64,000 nt of DNA, taken from NCBI RefSeq assembly GCF_034702125.1, contig NC_085872.1, positions 32,781,376 to 32,845,375 on the forward strand, given 5' to 3'. Positions 33,430-44,289 of the stretch are shown here, in pieces. The notes under the pieces were generated by a model, which made no database searches, was not told the DNA's origin, and saw only the letters and a list, made by a program, of their open reading frames with translations. This stretch comes from Engraulis encrasicolus. Its lineage: Eukaryota; Chordata; Actinopteri; Clupeiformes; Engraulidae. A program made the position numbers and the translations under genes. Position 1 is the stretch's first letter. Each line of letters begins with the position of its first letter.

Positions 33430-34500
33430 CAGTGTTGCCAATTTAGCGACTTTTGGCCACCTCTGGCGACAAAAAAAAATCATCTAGCTACTTTTCAGGC
33501 TCAATCTGGCCGAATCTAGCGACTATTTCGCTTGTCTTGTGAGAGGCAAATCAGTCTCCCTCCCCACGACACCACACAATGCATTATCAGTGGCGGGTAG
33601 TGACAGACGTGACACATGATGCACTACGGTGTGGCAGCTTTTGTGATACGCACAGGAATTCTCATGCACATGTACATCTGCTTGTATGAGACTGCGGCAA
33701 GCGATATGGGACAAAGATATGGCAGGAACCGAATGTCAACATAAACCGAGATTACACAATCTTCGATATAGTCACCAAATGTTCTGGGACTGTCATTTAT
33801 TTTTTGCCTACACTTTGGAATTAGATGCATGACTGTAGCTCTTAGCAAAATGGATGCTCTTATGATGAAGGAGCGCACCAATGTGTTATAGAAAAGGACA
33901 TGAAAAACAAGTGGCGATGGACGTGGTCCAGCGAAGTTGGGGATAACGGCAAGCCGTTCAGCTCATGGTGCAAAAAATTAAATATAACCAACGTCTGCTT
34001 TTGTGTGGTTTGCCACAAGAAGGTCCTAATGCGCCATCAACTCGAGAACACACGTCAGCTCTGCCTGGGGCAACCATCAACAGCAGTGAGGTCACACCGT
34101 CAATGCCAGATCGTGTCTGCGCTCAGAAAATATGCATTTGTTCTTTCATAGCGCAGCACGACCTGTCATTGACAATAGCCCAGCCTCTGGTCAACCTGAT
34201 GAAGGCTGCTGCTGAAGACAAGAGCGCGCTGTCCAGGTTGTCTTTGTCCAATGCGCATGCGCCTCCTACATGAGCACCCATGGCATTGCACCTCACCTCA
34301 AAAACATCTTGTCAGTGAAACTTCAAAGGAATTTTTTTGTTTTTAATGCAGACGAGGCAACCAATGCCAACATGGACAAAATGCTAAATGTCCTTGTCCG
34401 CTTTTTTGATGAGGAGATGGGGAAGGTGGTGACGCAGCACTTTGGCTCCAGGGTGGTAAACATTGCTGACACATCCACGGTTCTGGCTTATTTGGCACCC
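33430..34500 (+). mobile_element. hAT transposon fossil, 5' part with coding sequence
   Basis: The end CAGTGTTGCCAATTTAGCGA and the next ~400 bp are nearly identical to the left part of the 905 bp hAT element at 48808. Unlike that copy, this one continues into transposase-like coding sequence. It is broken at about 34495 by unrelated sequence, so the right terminus is missing. This is likely a remnant of the autonomous parent of the 48808 element. Confidence 0.75.
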
Positions 34501-34503
34501 TAG
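33900..34503 (+). pseudogene. hAT-type transposase N-terminal fragment, frameshifted
   Basis: Three successive frames make one protein-like path. First is KNKWRWTWSSEVGDNGKPF with a C..C pair (FCVVCHKK), resembling a BED-like zinc-binding start. Second is SSEVTPSMPDRVCAQKICIC followed by HDLSLTIAQPLVNLMKAAAE. Third is THGIAPHLKNILSVKLQRNF followed by FNADEATNANMDKMLNVLVR. The last segment, with an Asp in a FNADEAT context, resembles the start of the hAT catalytic region. Two frame changes and truncation at 34503 make it non-functional. Association with hAT comes from the adjoining terminus. Confidence 0.65.
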
Positions 34504-34855
34504 GCGAGTTTGAGTTCTGGCGCCCCCCTTATGGGTCGCCAGAGATCCACAGGGGGTCGCGGAGCACTCTTGATTTTAAGGGGTTTTGTTTTAAATATAT
34601 ATAGCCCATGTTGAATAAAAGACAAAGCATTTAACTAATAAATGCATAGACGCAACAAATTGTAAGTGCTACATTAAACATTTATTCTATATTTGACCAA
34701 AGACGAATGGAGGTGTAAAATAACTAAAATAAGTTTTCGCAGGAAACGGAGGGCATCTTGTGACTCTGTCTCGTGCAGGCACTCGCGTGGTTGGGTCACT
34801 AAAGCTTACAATAGTAAAAACATGGGTCCCTTAAGAAAAAGGTTGGGAACCACTG
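34504..34855. mobile_element. hAT MITE fragment (right end only)
   Basis: The block ends in GGTTGGGAACCACTG, a standard right terminus of one hAT MITE type, and contains GGGTCGCCAGAGATCCACAG. The left terminus is missing. Confidence 0.5.
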
Positions 34856-35588
34856 ACCTACAGCATCACAAAGCATGGCAGCATAACAATTTTAATAAGA
34901 TACACATTTGTGCTGTCTATGATTCCAAACCAATTTCATTTGTGGACTGGAAATAGTGGTGCATTTGTGAGTAGGAGAATGAGAAGGGGGCTATCTATGT
35001 GTTTGAACTGGAGGGACAGGGTGAGAGAAAGGGAGAAGAGCTGTCACGCTTTTGAATTTCATAATATACAAAATATAGTAAATAGCCTCACTTGTCTGCA
35101 ATACTACATCACTCAGCATGAAAACATGCTGTGCATGGTTCTGTTACATGATTAATGAAGGCCTATGTCATTCTGGTCTGGAAACAATGTTTTTTTAAGC
35201 TTACAACAAGCAGGTAATTCATTCAAGTGGATGGAAGGAGATATGGCAGCTAAAATTGTTTTAAACATGGCACCAGTCTTACTTTACATTGCTTGTCAAC
35301 CTAAGCAAGTATTATGATGTCAGGTGGGTGTTAGTGAGTAGGCTACTAACAGCTACTTTACTGGATTTCATTGCTTGGCATACTTGGCTAATGTTAGCAT
35401 GCTAACTAGCGATTTCTCAGATCAAAAGCAAAGCTCTTTTTCCCTCTAATTCCAAACAGTAGCCTCATAACTATTAGGCTTTCCATTATCACAAACGGGT
35501 GCTGATTAAATCACATAGTTCCAAAACACCCTCTGCAACTCCTGCATCATGCAATGACTGGTTTAATGAGAACATATGGCAAGCGGAA
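34856..35588. other. No recognised feature
   Basis: AT-rich sequence with only short open frames. I see nothing that I can support. Confidence 0.3.
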
Positions 35589-35589
35589 T

Positions 35590-35925
35590 TATCATTTATT
35601 AGCTATGCTCGAATATCCGCAATTGTCATTGTAGATATCAACAACGTCATTCTGGATATCTACAATTGTATTTTGGATAGTCGTGATAGCCATTGGAGAT
35701 ATCTGAAACGTCATTTCGACTATTCAAAATGATAGTTATAGATATCTACAATTGTATTTTGACTAGGCGAAACTGAGTTACAGATATCTGCAATGACGTC
35801 ATTGAAAACGACATTCAACTCGTCATATATCTCAAATAACAATTATGGATATCTGTAATTCAGTTTTGACTAGGCAGAATGAAAGTTAAAGATATCTCAA
35901 ACGTCATTTTGAATAGTGTAAAATA
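35590..35925. repeat. GATATC-rich array, copy 1
   Basis: Seven GATATC palindromes (within AGATATCT or GGATATCT) in about 265 bp are separated by recurring AATTGTATTTTG, AACGTCATTT and GACTAGGCGAAA-type phrases in both orientations. Same vocabulary as 42500-43130. Confidence 0.85.
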
Positions 35926-36744
35926 CCCTCCTTGACGTAGTAAGACTCTGCCATGACCCGCCCCCTCCGAATTCTGATTGGTTAGCCACTTAGTTCCACG
36001 TTTTAGCCGGATATGTAATTCATGCTCCCTTGTTGATGTGTTTACTGGCGGTGCATTTGAACAAGCTACGACGAAAAGCACTATTTAAAGATAACTACTA
36101 TGGTAATAAACAGATTGTAGTCTGATACGATTTCTTAAAATGTTTAACATGTATCCGATTTGTGTTGTTTCCCTCTCCATGCTGGTTAATGGCCCCATTA
36201 GACTCGTTGTTACAAACAAAATACGAGACGCCTTTTCTGTCTGTCAAATCTCGCCCTTCACGCTGTCTTGTATTTTACACTGAATTCGCTCTGAATTAAT
36301 ATCAGCCAACATACTAAATGCTGCTTAAATTTCGATTCGACTGGTAGAAAAGACCTTACAAGCCAGTTTTGCCTACTAGCCATTTGGGCTAGTGATGCAA
36401 AAAGTTATGAGCCCTGCCTGCTAATATTACCAGAGAGGTGCTATAGAGGTAAAGGGCTATGCTATTACACTGCCAAAAAACTACTGCCTCCAGCAATATT
36501 TCAACCAAAGGTTGTTTGGCTTACTTACCATCAGTTTTGGGCAAGTTACCGAAGAAGTGTAATGCATCAGTGATTATTACTGTGCTTTCAAAGCAGTCCC
36601 TTAGGCTACATAACAACATTAATTTTAATGTAAGGCATTACCCTTAACACACCATCATGAAGGGGGGGTAATTAAATGAAAGCAGACATGAAAAGCAAGA
36701 TCAAGATGGAAACAAAAAAGATGGCATAACAACGTTTTATTATG

Positions 36745-37319
36745 GAATAGAAAATACTTTATTGTCATACCAGCATGTCTCACTGAATACAAACACAAAT
36801 AGACAAAAACAGGCGAACATCGCTGCATCCAACCCCCTCCCAGCACACACATACAAATCAGTCAGTAGTTCCAGACCCTACACCTCTAGCTTTCCCATTG
36901 CTTGTTTACCATGGTATAAAATAATGTTTATAGATGTTTCTCCTTGCAATGATGTGCCTACCTGATGGCAGCAGTTCATATTTAGAGGGAAGAGGATGGG
37001 TAGAATCATCTAAAATGTTCAGTGTTTTCCTGTCAACTGTATCCTGTATAGACTGTCCAGTGGCTTGTGAGTTCCTCATATAATATTTCCTTTCCTACCA
37101 CTCTGGACAGCCTGTTCTTAAGTAAGGTGAGGTGGCCATACCAAACAGAACTGTTATAGGTAAGGCCACTCTCTATTAGGCTTACATATGTCCTCTCCAA
37201 GATGTTGCAGTTTACTCCAAAGCCGTTCAGCTTCTCGATTAAGAACAACTTTTGATTGGCCTTTTTGCATACGGCATCAACATTATCTGCAAAGTTAAGC
37301 TTGCAGTCAATATATTTAT
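36745..37319 (-). mobile_element. LINE 3' fragment (reverse transcriptase tail)
   Basis: Minus strand reads KYIDCKLNFADNVDAVCKKA, then NQKLFLIEKLNGFGVN, then ERTYVSLIESGLTYNSSVWY, the C-terminal region of a fish CR1/Rex-type LINE. The 3' end toward 36745 carries a GACAATAAAGTATTTTCTATTC tail, typical of such elements. Confidence 0.85.
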
Positions 37320-37560
37320 GGGCAGTCATGGGTAAGCGGTGAGGGCATCAGACTTGTAGCCCAAAGGCTGCCGGTATGACTCCCAACCTGCCAGGTTTGT
37401 GGGGGACTAATTAACAGTGCTCTCCCCCATCCTCCTCCGTGACTGAGGTACCCTGAGCATGGTACCATCCCGACGCACTGCTCCCTTGGGCCGCCATTGG
37501 GGGCTGCCCCCTTGCACGGGTGAGACATAAAATGCAATTTTGTTGTGTATAGATCACTGA
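37320..37560 (+). mobile_element. tRNA-derived SINE
   Basis: It starts GGGCAGTCATGGGTAAGCGG, with an A box-like TGGGTAAGCGG and a B box-like GGCTGCCGGTATGACTCCC at about 37364, the internal pol III promoter arrangement of a tRNA-derived SINE. The body (CTCTCCCCCATCCTCC, then TGAGCATGGTACC, then CACGGGTGAGACATAAA) matches a SINE type common in teleosts. It abuts the LINE fragment directly. Confidence 0.85.
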
Positions 37561-37574
37561 ACACAGTAAACATT

Positions 37575-38410
37575 AAACAAGAATGACCCAAGCAAACGTG
37601 AAATGCAGTGTTCCAGTGGTTATTTCATTTGTTAGAAAAATGCCATAAAACCTGCATGAGCCTGTGTGAAAAAGTAAATTGTTAAATGAGAAGGTATCTG
37701 TGATTAATCTAAATCATTTTGGATAGCAGAGTTATATTTCACAGCTGCCCAAGTCTGACTACTACCTGGCCTTTCAAACCAAGAGATAATTCATATCGAA
37801 CCCATGACATCACACTGTGAATCATCGACATTCGGGAGCAGGTTGTAATAAAAATAATTTACATGTCTCAGACTGTAAAAGGTTCTTCAGTTATTTCTAA
37901 ATCATTGGGTCATCTGCAAACCATGGTGAGAGCCATTATCCATAAATGGAGAATACATGATGTAATGGTGAACATTTTGGCTGTCACACTAAAATAAGCC
38001 CAAGAAGACAGTGACGGTAGATCCAAGAGTTCAGAAAGGAACACAGAACAATGTCTTACCAATGGGAGGTGTTAATTATCGCATAAAATGGAAGTGTTCA
38101 TGATTCAACCATAAGCAAAGACTAGGTTAACATTGCATGCAAGTCAGAGTGCCAAGGCCACCTCTGTCAAGGAGAGCATCAAGACTTGTCTCACATTTGC
38201 TACAAAAAAAAAAAAAAAAAACATTGACAATGCATACAAAGCTTCTGAGAAAATATAAATTAATCACTGAGAAACTGCATTTTATGCTTACTTGGGTCAT
38301 GGGTAATGTTTACATTAGTGTGGCTATCTGAAAATGTTAAGTGTGCCAAATGTGCAAAAAAGTAAACAAAATCAGTAGGGGGGGTAAAAACATACACATG
38401 GCACTGTATA
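37575..38410 (+). pseudogene. Tc1-like transposase relic
   Basis: Plus-strand segments in shifting frames read QTVKGSSVISKSLGHLQTMV, then RAIIHKWRIH, then (38137 on) HARVPRPPLSRR-like sequence. These are the DNA-binding half of a Tc1 transposase. The catalytic half is missing. A terminal ACATGGCACTGTA near 38396-38408 may be the right end. Many stops and a poly-A run (38203-38220) show deep decay. Confidence 0.75.
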
Positions 38411-38825
38411 TATACATGTATATAATACTCATGTAGAGCATCAATAAAACATGTCCTGTTTCAAAGAAGAGGGCGCTTATCCTGCCGATTGATGAGGCAG
38501 GGGGCTAAAGCCTACCCCCCTTCACAGGATGGGGACAAACTGGTGACAGTGGCGAGGGTTGTAGAGAAGGTGCCACGGCTGAAGCAGAGACCCATTGCAT
38601 CCTCTCCTCACAGGACAGGGACCAACCCTCGATGGAGTCTGAAGGGGAGGAGGTGGGGTGTCGACGCCAGCATACTCTAGTCAGCAAAACAGTAGAGATA
38701 GACAGAGAGGTTTTAAATGAGTGTGCGCAGGCAAAGTGAGTATACCCAAAAACTTAAGCTAGGTTGTGGAGTCCATCAGTAGGGGTTTGAATTTAGAAGT
38801 TTACTACCCAATGATCTTGTGTAAA

Positions 38826-39050
38826 TACACACACAATACATTACACTTAGTTGACACTTTTATCTAAAGTGACTTATTCACAGGGTATTGGTTACAGTCC
38901 CTGGAACCATTTGGGGCCAGGTGCCTTGCTCAAGGGCAGTTCAGTCATGCATGGAGGTGAAGGGAGAGGTAAGGGTGGGACTTGTTTCAGCAACCTTCTG
39001 ATCTTAAGTGCTAGTTGGCCATAAGACCACATCCTTAACCATTTAGCAAC
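38826..39050 (+). repeat. Teleost dispersed repeat (GACACTTTTATCTAAAGTGACTT type)
   Basis: The motifs TTAGTTGACACTTTTATCTAA, GGGTATTGGTTACAGTCCCTG, GTGCCTTGCTCAAGGGCA and CAACCTTCTGATCTTAAGTG belong to a repeat seen across teleost genomes. A second copy is at 61445-61640. The strand of origin is assumed from its usual presentation. Confidence 0.75.
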
Positions 39051-39126
39051 GTCTGCCCACACCTATAGAATGTAATTTTTTGTACACTTGAATCACACAA
39101 GTCGAACCGTGCAGGGACACCTCCGT

Positions 39127-39150
39127 CACACACACACACACACACACATT
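39127..39150 (+). repeat. (CA)n microsatellite
   Basis: A run of about 11 CA units. Confidence 0.9.
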
Positions 39151-39221
39151 ACAATGTCATGTTCCAACGGGTACAGAATACAGTTAACAGTGTGTTTTGC
39201 TTTCATTTTCTGTGCACATAC

Positions 39222-39289
39222 CTAGTCCTCCGGCACATTCATGTTGACACCTGCACAGCATCCTCCCACAATCACTGTTACAAAGCCAC
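39222..39289 (-). CDS. Splice-bounded exon candidate, Cys-rich
   Basis: Minus strand: acceptor TTTTTCAG at 39290, donor TAG then GTATGT at 39221, 68 bp. One frame (first base belonging to a preceding codon) is open and reads WLCNSDCGRMLCRCQHECAG, with six cysteines. Its final phase would join in frame to the Gln-rich exon at 31039. In phase 0 it instead reads three codons and a stop. Short, and without a known domain. Confidence 0.25.
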
Positions 39290-39359
39290 CTGAAAAACAT
39301 ATGGCATATTATTTTAGGAGTAATCATGTAATCAATTCTTTTTAGTGAAATATGTAGAC

Positions 39360-39746
39360 CAGGGTTTCCCAAACTGGGGTGCGCGGCCTTCCATAAGGGA
39401 GTGCACAAAATGAATAGAGTACAGTAATGGTGGATATGTGTGTGTTTTAAACAGCATTAATGAACAATAAGTAGTAGGTTTTTTTAACTGTATAGTGAAT
39501 TGTATGCTGGAAGGGTCCATTGGAAGTGCAATTCATAGTGTAATTTATATTGTCATGTAACAAGTTCCATTGTAATGACGGCAGAAAAATATTGGGTCTA
39601 TTGGGAATGAGGATTCTCCAAAATGACTCTGCATAATGTGCGGTGATTTGCTAACCCATAGTGCAAACACGCTTAGGCCGAGGGTGAGCAAACCACATTA
39701 AAATATACAAGGGGGTGTACAGGGAAAAAAAGTATGGAAACTGCTG
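39360..39746. mobile_element. hAT MITE (GGGTTTCCCAAACTGGGG end)
   Basis: The left end CAGGGTTTCCCAAACTGG is typical of a hAT MITE. The right end is diverged (TATGGAAACTGCTG). TGTAGAC is repeated just outside both ends (39353-39359 and 39750-39756), with two extra bases at the right. Confidence 0.7.
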
Positions 39747-40360
39747 AATTGTAGACTAAATCAACAAATAATTTCAGGAGTGGGGAGATATAATAGAGAG
39801 AGAACAGTTTAAGAGTTCATCCATACGTGTCATTGCTTTGTTAAAATGCGATCATACTCGCAATACTGTGTTAATGTAAGAATCATGTTATACAAGCCAG
39901 TGCAGGTGGAGTGGCGTGCATATGGCAAGTTCTGGAAGGCATGACTGTCTCGGTTGTCTGATTATAACCAGACCTAATCACAACTTAAAAAAGGTCTGCA
40001 GACCTGCCTACTGTAAATCCAGTAGGGGGGGTGTGTGTTTTACGATTACAATGGCTGTTTATTGGGCATACGTAGCCATAGCCAATCGTGACAGTTGTAT
40101 CTATTCCAACAAACATCCATCGCCTTTCCACGTCTCCCAGCTCTCCAATTGTAGAGAGACAGTGGTCTGGTACCCTCGCTGAGGATAAACTCCATGCCGT
40201 CTTTCGGATGGGAATGATTGTGCAAAGCAGAATGGGATTTCCCAAGTTACTGTCTCAGTTCTGTGAGATGCAAATTGCTGAGACGCTTTTCATAGGCAAG
40301 AAGAGGCATTCAGGTTAGAAATCAGTCAATTAATGTGATTTTGTTTTAGTGAAGCCTTAC

Positions 40361-40480
40361 CATTTGGTTAGTGTTGAGATGAATGGTGCATAGAGACGTG
40401 GAGCCTTGGGCACTGGATATAATCATTGGAGCTGAAGAGGACTTGACAGTGCTTGTCCTCATCATGTCCTCGTCGCCTAA
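40361..40480 (-). CDS. Splice-bounded open exon candidate (120 bp)
   Basis: Minus strand: acceptor TTTCATTTTCAAAG at 40481, donor ATG then GTAAGG at 40360. The phase-0 frame is open throughout (starting LGDEDMMRTSTVKSSSAPM) and its length is a multiple of three. Splicing to 39289 in this phase would end the protein after three codons. I do not recognise the product. It could be a host exon or chance. Confidence 0.3.
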
Positions 40481-40688
40481 CTTTGAAAATGAAACAAAAA
40501 TGCATGCTTGTCATTTTATCCCAGGTTAAGTATGAATGCACTGCAGAAGCAAATCAACATTGTACTGCTTCTACAACACTAGGCTACAGTACCATTATTA
40601 TTTAGTCAGACTCTGTGGGCAGGGCAACATCATGATCAGACCTCTGCCACAGTAAATGAGACACCAGCCTATCAGTAATTTTAAAAAT

Positions 40689-41886
40689 CTTGGGTTGCAG
40701 CTGACGTCATAGTGCTGCCCCCTGGTGGTGATCTACCGCTGCTGGTGGACAACCTGGGCTTGGAGCCATTGAAACCCATTCAAAACTTCATTTTTTCGAT
40801 CTGACACAGAATATTTTTAATCAGACCTAAAGACACACCATGGGACTTGTTTAAAAGCTGAGAACCTCAGCTTTCCATAACTGAAAGCGGTATCTTCCTA
40901 GCATCTACCAATCCGAAGGTAGCCTACTTTATGTGCGGGGTTACCTTTCTAAAGATAGCGTTTTGTTTCCTTGGAAACGGAGCGGAGATGAAGCAAGACC
41001 AATGAGCCAGACAGACTGACGAAGCGATAAATGTATGTAATTTGATTCGGTTTTGCATTATTATGGATGAATTTCTAATCTTGACATTCTAATGGACAAT
41101 CTGTACGAGTTTCAAAATGCGTTTTTATGTAACATGGGAGTAAATTGTGTTANCAGTACGCCCGTCTGGGATTTGTTAGCTAGTCCGCTAGTTAGCTATA
41201 TAGCAAGTAAGTAATAGATATTAGACTCGATCTGTCTCAATGGCCCAAGCATAAACAAAGAAACACCAGGATGTGGATGTTTAATATCAGCAATTTGTCA
41301 AAGCAAAACATTCTGAAAATATTCACAGAACCAGTTCATTTTATCCACAGCCTTGAGTGTCGGCAAATCTTTCCACTTTTGACATGATGTAGTGTAGAGA
41401 CCTAGCACTTGCTAGCTAACTAGCGGGCCAGCTAGTTTAACAAATCCCAGACGGGATGTAAACACATTTACTCCCATATCACATAAACACATTATGAAAT
41501 TCGCATAGATTGTCCACTAACATGTCAAGATTAGAAATTCATCCATAATAGTGCAAAACCGAGTCAAATAGCGTGTGCGTAACACATAAACCGCGTCCGT
41601 TTCCAAGGAAACAAAACGCTATCTTTAGAAAAGTAATTCCGCACATAAAGTAGGCTACCTTCGGATTGGTAGATGCTAGGAAAATACCGCTTTCAGTTAT
41701 GGAAAGCTGAGGTTCTCAGCTTTTAAACAATGGTGTGTCTTTAGGTCTAATTAAAAATATTCTGTGTCAGATCGAAAAAATGAAGTTTTGAATGGGTTTC
41801 AACAATGGCTCCAAGTCCAGGTTGTCCACCATTTCAAATTCGCGCGCTCCCGTGATGGGGAATTCTGACGTAACTACAACCCAAGA
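40689..41886. mobile_element. Foldback element with ~490 bp inverted arms
   Basis: The left arm (40689 to about 41190) and right arm (about 41400-41886) are inverted copies about 85-90 percent identical by eye. Shared blocks include CTTCATTTTTTCGATCTGAC, CTGAGAACCTCAGCTTTCCA and AACAAAACGCTATCTTTAGA. Outer ends are CTTGGGTTGCAGCTGACGTCA and its diverged complement. The ~210 bp centre is unpaired. An ambiguous base (n) is at 41153. No transposase is present. Confidence 0.85.
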
Positions 41887-42234
41887 AATGATCAAAAAAG
41901 GAGACAGGAACAGCAATTCAACAACAAGTGCATATTTAAGCAGCACAAAACAAACGCCTTTATGCAGAGTAAAGAATCACCCTCATAGCTAATGTGCTAA
42001 ATGTCTGTGGTAGCTGCTAATGTGTGCCAAGTTCAAGTAAAACTGTTGCCAAATTGCATCCTACGGCCTTTCCCGGTTATAGACAACCACAAGCTGCTAT
42101 TAACGACAAAAACCTGCACTCTCAATTGATGGTGTATGAGTGGTGATACCGAGCTTTTTGAACGGGTTCAAAGTCAACCGTTGGACTCACAGCATACACT
42201 TGTACCAATTTAAAACAGAACTCACCCTGTACTC

Positions 42235-42372
42235 GATGAAACAGTCGGTCGTCGCGTTGAAGTAACTTTAGGCATGATCTGCACTGGAGCTTGCCAACTC
42301 TGCTCTTGCACGAGTAGCTATGTTGAAAAGACGATTGAAAACGGTTTCTTGACGCTCGTTGTCCATTTCACA
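42235..42372 (-). other. Possible first-exon-like block, unlinked
   Basis: Minus strand: an ATG at 42363 opens 32 codons (MDNERQETVFNRLFNIATR and on) and stops before a fair donor (ACAGG then GTGAGT at about 42226). It would need a different frame to be spliced onward, so I do not call it a CDS. Confidence 0.15.
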
Positions 42373-42397
42373 GGTGCAACTAATCACTAAAATGGCG

Positions 42398-42425
<28 letters not shown>
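42398..42425 (+). repeat. (GT)n microsatellite
   Basis: A GT run of about 14 units, followed by a G-rich stretch (42449-42478). Confidence 0.92.
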
Positions 42426-42428
<3 letters not shown>

Positions 42429-42499
42429 TGTGCTCCCGCCAAATGTGAGGGGTGGGGGAAGGGGAGGGGGGTTGGTGGTGCGTGCATGGGTCATTTGCA

Positions 42500-43130
42500 T
42501 ACAGATATCTGTAACGTCATTTCGCCTAGTCAAAACTGTTATTCTAGATATCTTTAATTACATTTCGACTAGGCAGAATGAACATTACAGATATCTCCAA
42601 TTTGAGATATCTCTAATCAAAAATCATTTCCAGATATCTATAATTGGATAGTGGATATCTACAATTACATTTCGCCTATCCATAACTCCAGTATGAGATA
42701 TCTAAAATGTCATTTTGACTAGTCGTAACTCCAGTTACAGATATCTGCAATTGAATTTCGCCTAGTCAAAACTCAATTAAGGATATCCAAAAAGGAAGAT
42801 ATAGATATCTTGAATTAGAAGGATTTGAAGATATCTTGAACTGACATTTTGACTAGGCGAAATTCAATTGTAGATATCTCGAATTGCAATTAAAGATATC
42901 TGCAATTCAGTTGCAGATATCTGCAATCTATGTTGTGGATATCCAAAATAGAATTGCGGATGTCCAAAATTACATCACCCATTGAAATGAATGGCAAACG
43001 TGACGTCATTTGCCCTATCCAGAATTCATTACGGATATCCGAAATGACAGTTACGGATAGGAGGAATGTCGTTGCGGATATCTGAAATGCTAATTTTGAC
43101 TAGGCGAAACCGAGTTACAGATATCTGCAA
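42500..43130. repeat. GATATC-rich array, copy 2 (18 palindromes)
   Basis: About 18 GATATC palindromes occur in ~625 bp, spaced roughly 20-50 bp. They alternate with TTTCGCCTAGTCAAAACT and its complement (TTGACTAGGCGAAA), GCAATTGAATTTCG and CAGTTACAGATATCTGCAA. Both orientations of every phrase are present, so the array reads similarly on both strands. It is not a simple tandem repeat and has no open frame. Confidence 0.9.
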
Positions 43131-43540
43131 CACATATCCATTCTGGCTATTAAATGTTAAAACCGCTTGCCATAGAGAACATAACAATTCTCCACCCAGC
43201 AGAGCAACACTGCTGTTGGCGCTTGCCCTCTCTGTCTCTCAGTGAGTCTCCAAAATTCAAAGTATATCGCACGCTGTCACTCGTCCCGCCCCCTTTCTCA
43301 GGACTGTCTGTTTATTGGTTCACAGACTTCCCAGAGACAGTTGAAAGCGATATTACTATTGGCTGAGGGGCGTTTTGCCGTGAGGAGCGCTTTCGCCACG
43401 CTTTGTTGATTGCGACTTCATAAAAAAAACCTCCATATGGCAAAATTACGCATCGGAGGGCGCCATTTCGGCGCTCCTTCTTCACATTGCGCTCTAAGCG
43501 ACCGCCTAGCCGGCCTATGCTTAAAACTGGCCCTGCATCC

Positions 43541-43872
43541 AGCCTCACCAGTGCACTTGACAGCATCCTCCTGTCGTACAAGTTGACCTGGGACCAGGTC
43601 ACATCTCTACTCCTGGATATCTGCAGCGTGATGAGAGGCAAGCGGTCTGGGGTGGAGACCCAAATCAGGCAGCTCAATACATCGCTGCTGGATATCAGTG
43701 GAGACACGGTCCACATGGTGTCCAACGCTGCCAAGGCCCTTTTGTCATTGTTCCAGAACTATGTGGAGGAGTTCTTTCATGATGTGTACTATGACATTGA
43801 CAGAGGGAGCTGTTTGGCGAGGTGCAGTCCCTACTTAATCTTAAAAAAAGAGCCTGATCTGTCCCATCAGCG
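43541..43872 (+). CDS. Exon 1 of an unidentified two-exon gene fragment
   Basis: The open frame (from about 43541, with ATG-initiated extension to 43487) reads ALDSILLSYKLTWDQVTSLL, then IRQLNTSLLDISGDTVHMVS and LFQNYVEEFFHDVYYDI. It ends at a donor (CAGCG then GTAGGT, 43873). It is a helical, Leu-rich, soluble-type sequence with no membrane segment. Codon CG plus the first base of the exon at 44100 keeps the frame open across the junction. I recall no family. It resembles protein-coding repeats of fish genomes more than a named host gene. Upstream sequence (43380-43520) looks like MITE-derived filler. Confidence 0.5.
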
Positions 43873-44099
43873 GTAGGTTCCTTCAGATTTCAGCTTCCTT
43901 TCGCCAAATGATCAAGATAAATACAGGTGAGAGGGTAGTGTACTAATCTTTCTTACTGATATTTTTTATTAACTAAGTGAAAGTTTTAATACACACACAC
44001 ACACACCTGGCAATTTACTTGTGCATGTATTCATGTATTTCTTTACTATTTATGTATGTACTGTATATTTATTCATTTATTCATGTATTTGTTTTACAG

Positions 44100-44271
44100 A
44101 TGGCTACTCAACGAGGTGCAGCGAAAACATGGACTGACGAGTGATGAAAAGGCTAGGATGGCTGTACTACAGCAACAGCTTGCAAAAGGCCAAACTGTCA
44201 CCAATAATGAGAGGAAGAAACGGATCTGTGTGCTTTTTGTAGCAGAGTGGACATTGGAGTATTATTTCTAA
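44100..44271 (+). CDS. Exon 2 of the same two-exon fragment
   Basis: A strong acceptor (TCATGTATTTGTTTTACAG) precedes this exon. Joined to 43872 it reads HQ-R-WLLNEVQRKHGLTSDE without a break, then ARMAVLQQQLAKGQTVTNNE, an ERKKR basic patch, and a stop at 44269-44271. The intron is 227 bp with canonical GT-AG ends. In-phase joining is the main reason for calling this pair real. A polyadenylation-like AATAAA lies at 44279-44284. Confidence 0.5.
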
Positions 44272-44289
44272 ATATAGTAAATAAATTGT

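Noticed and set aside
35590..43130. GATATC arrays as a simple satellite
   Set aside because: There is no fixed period. Modules occur in both orientations with variable order, so I kept them as a distinct repeat type.
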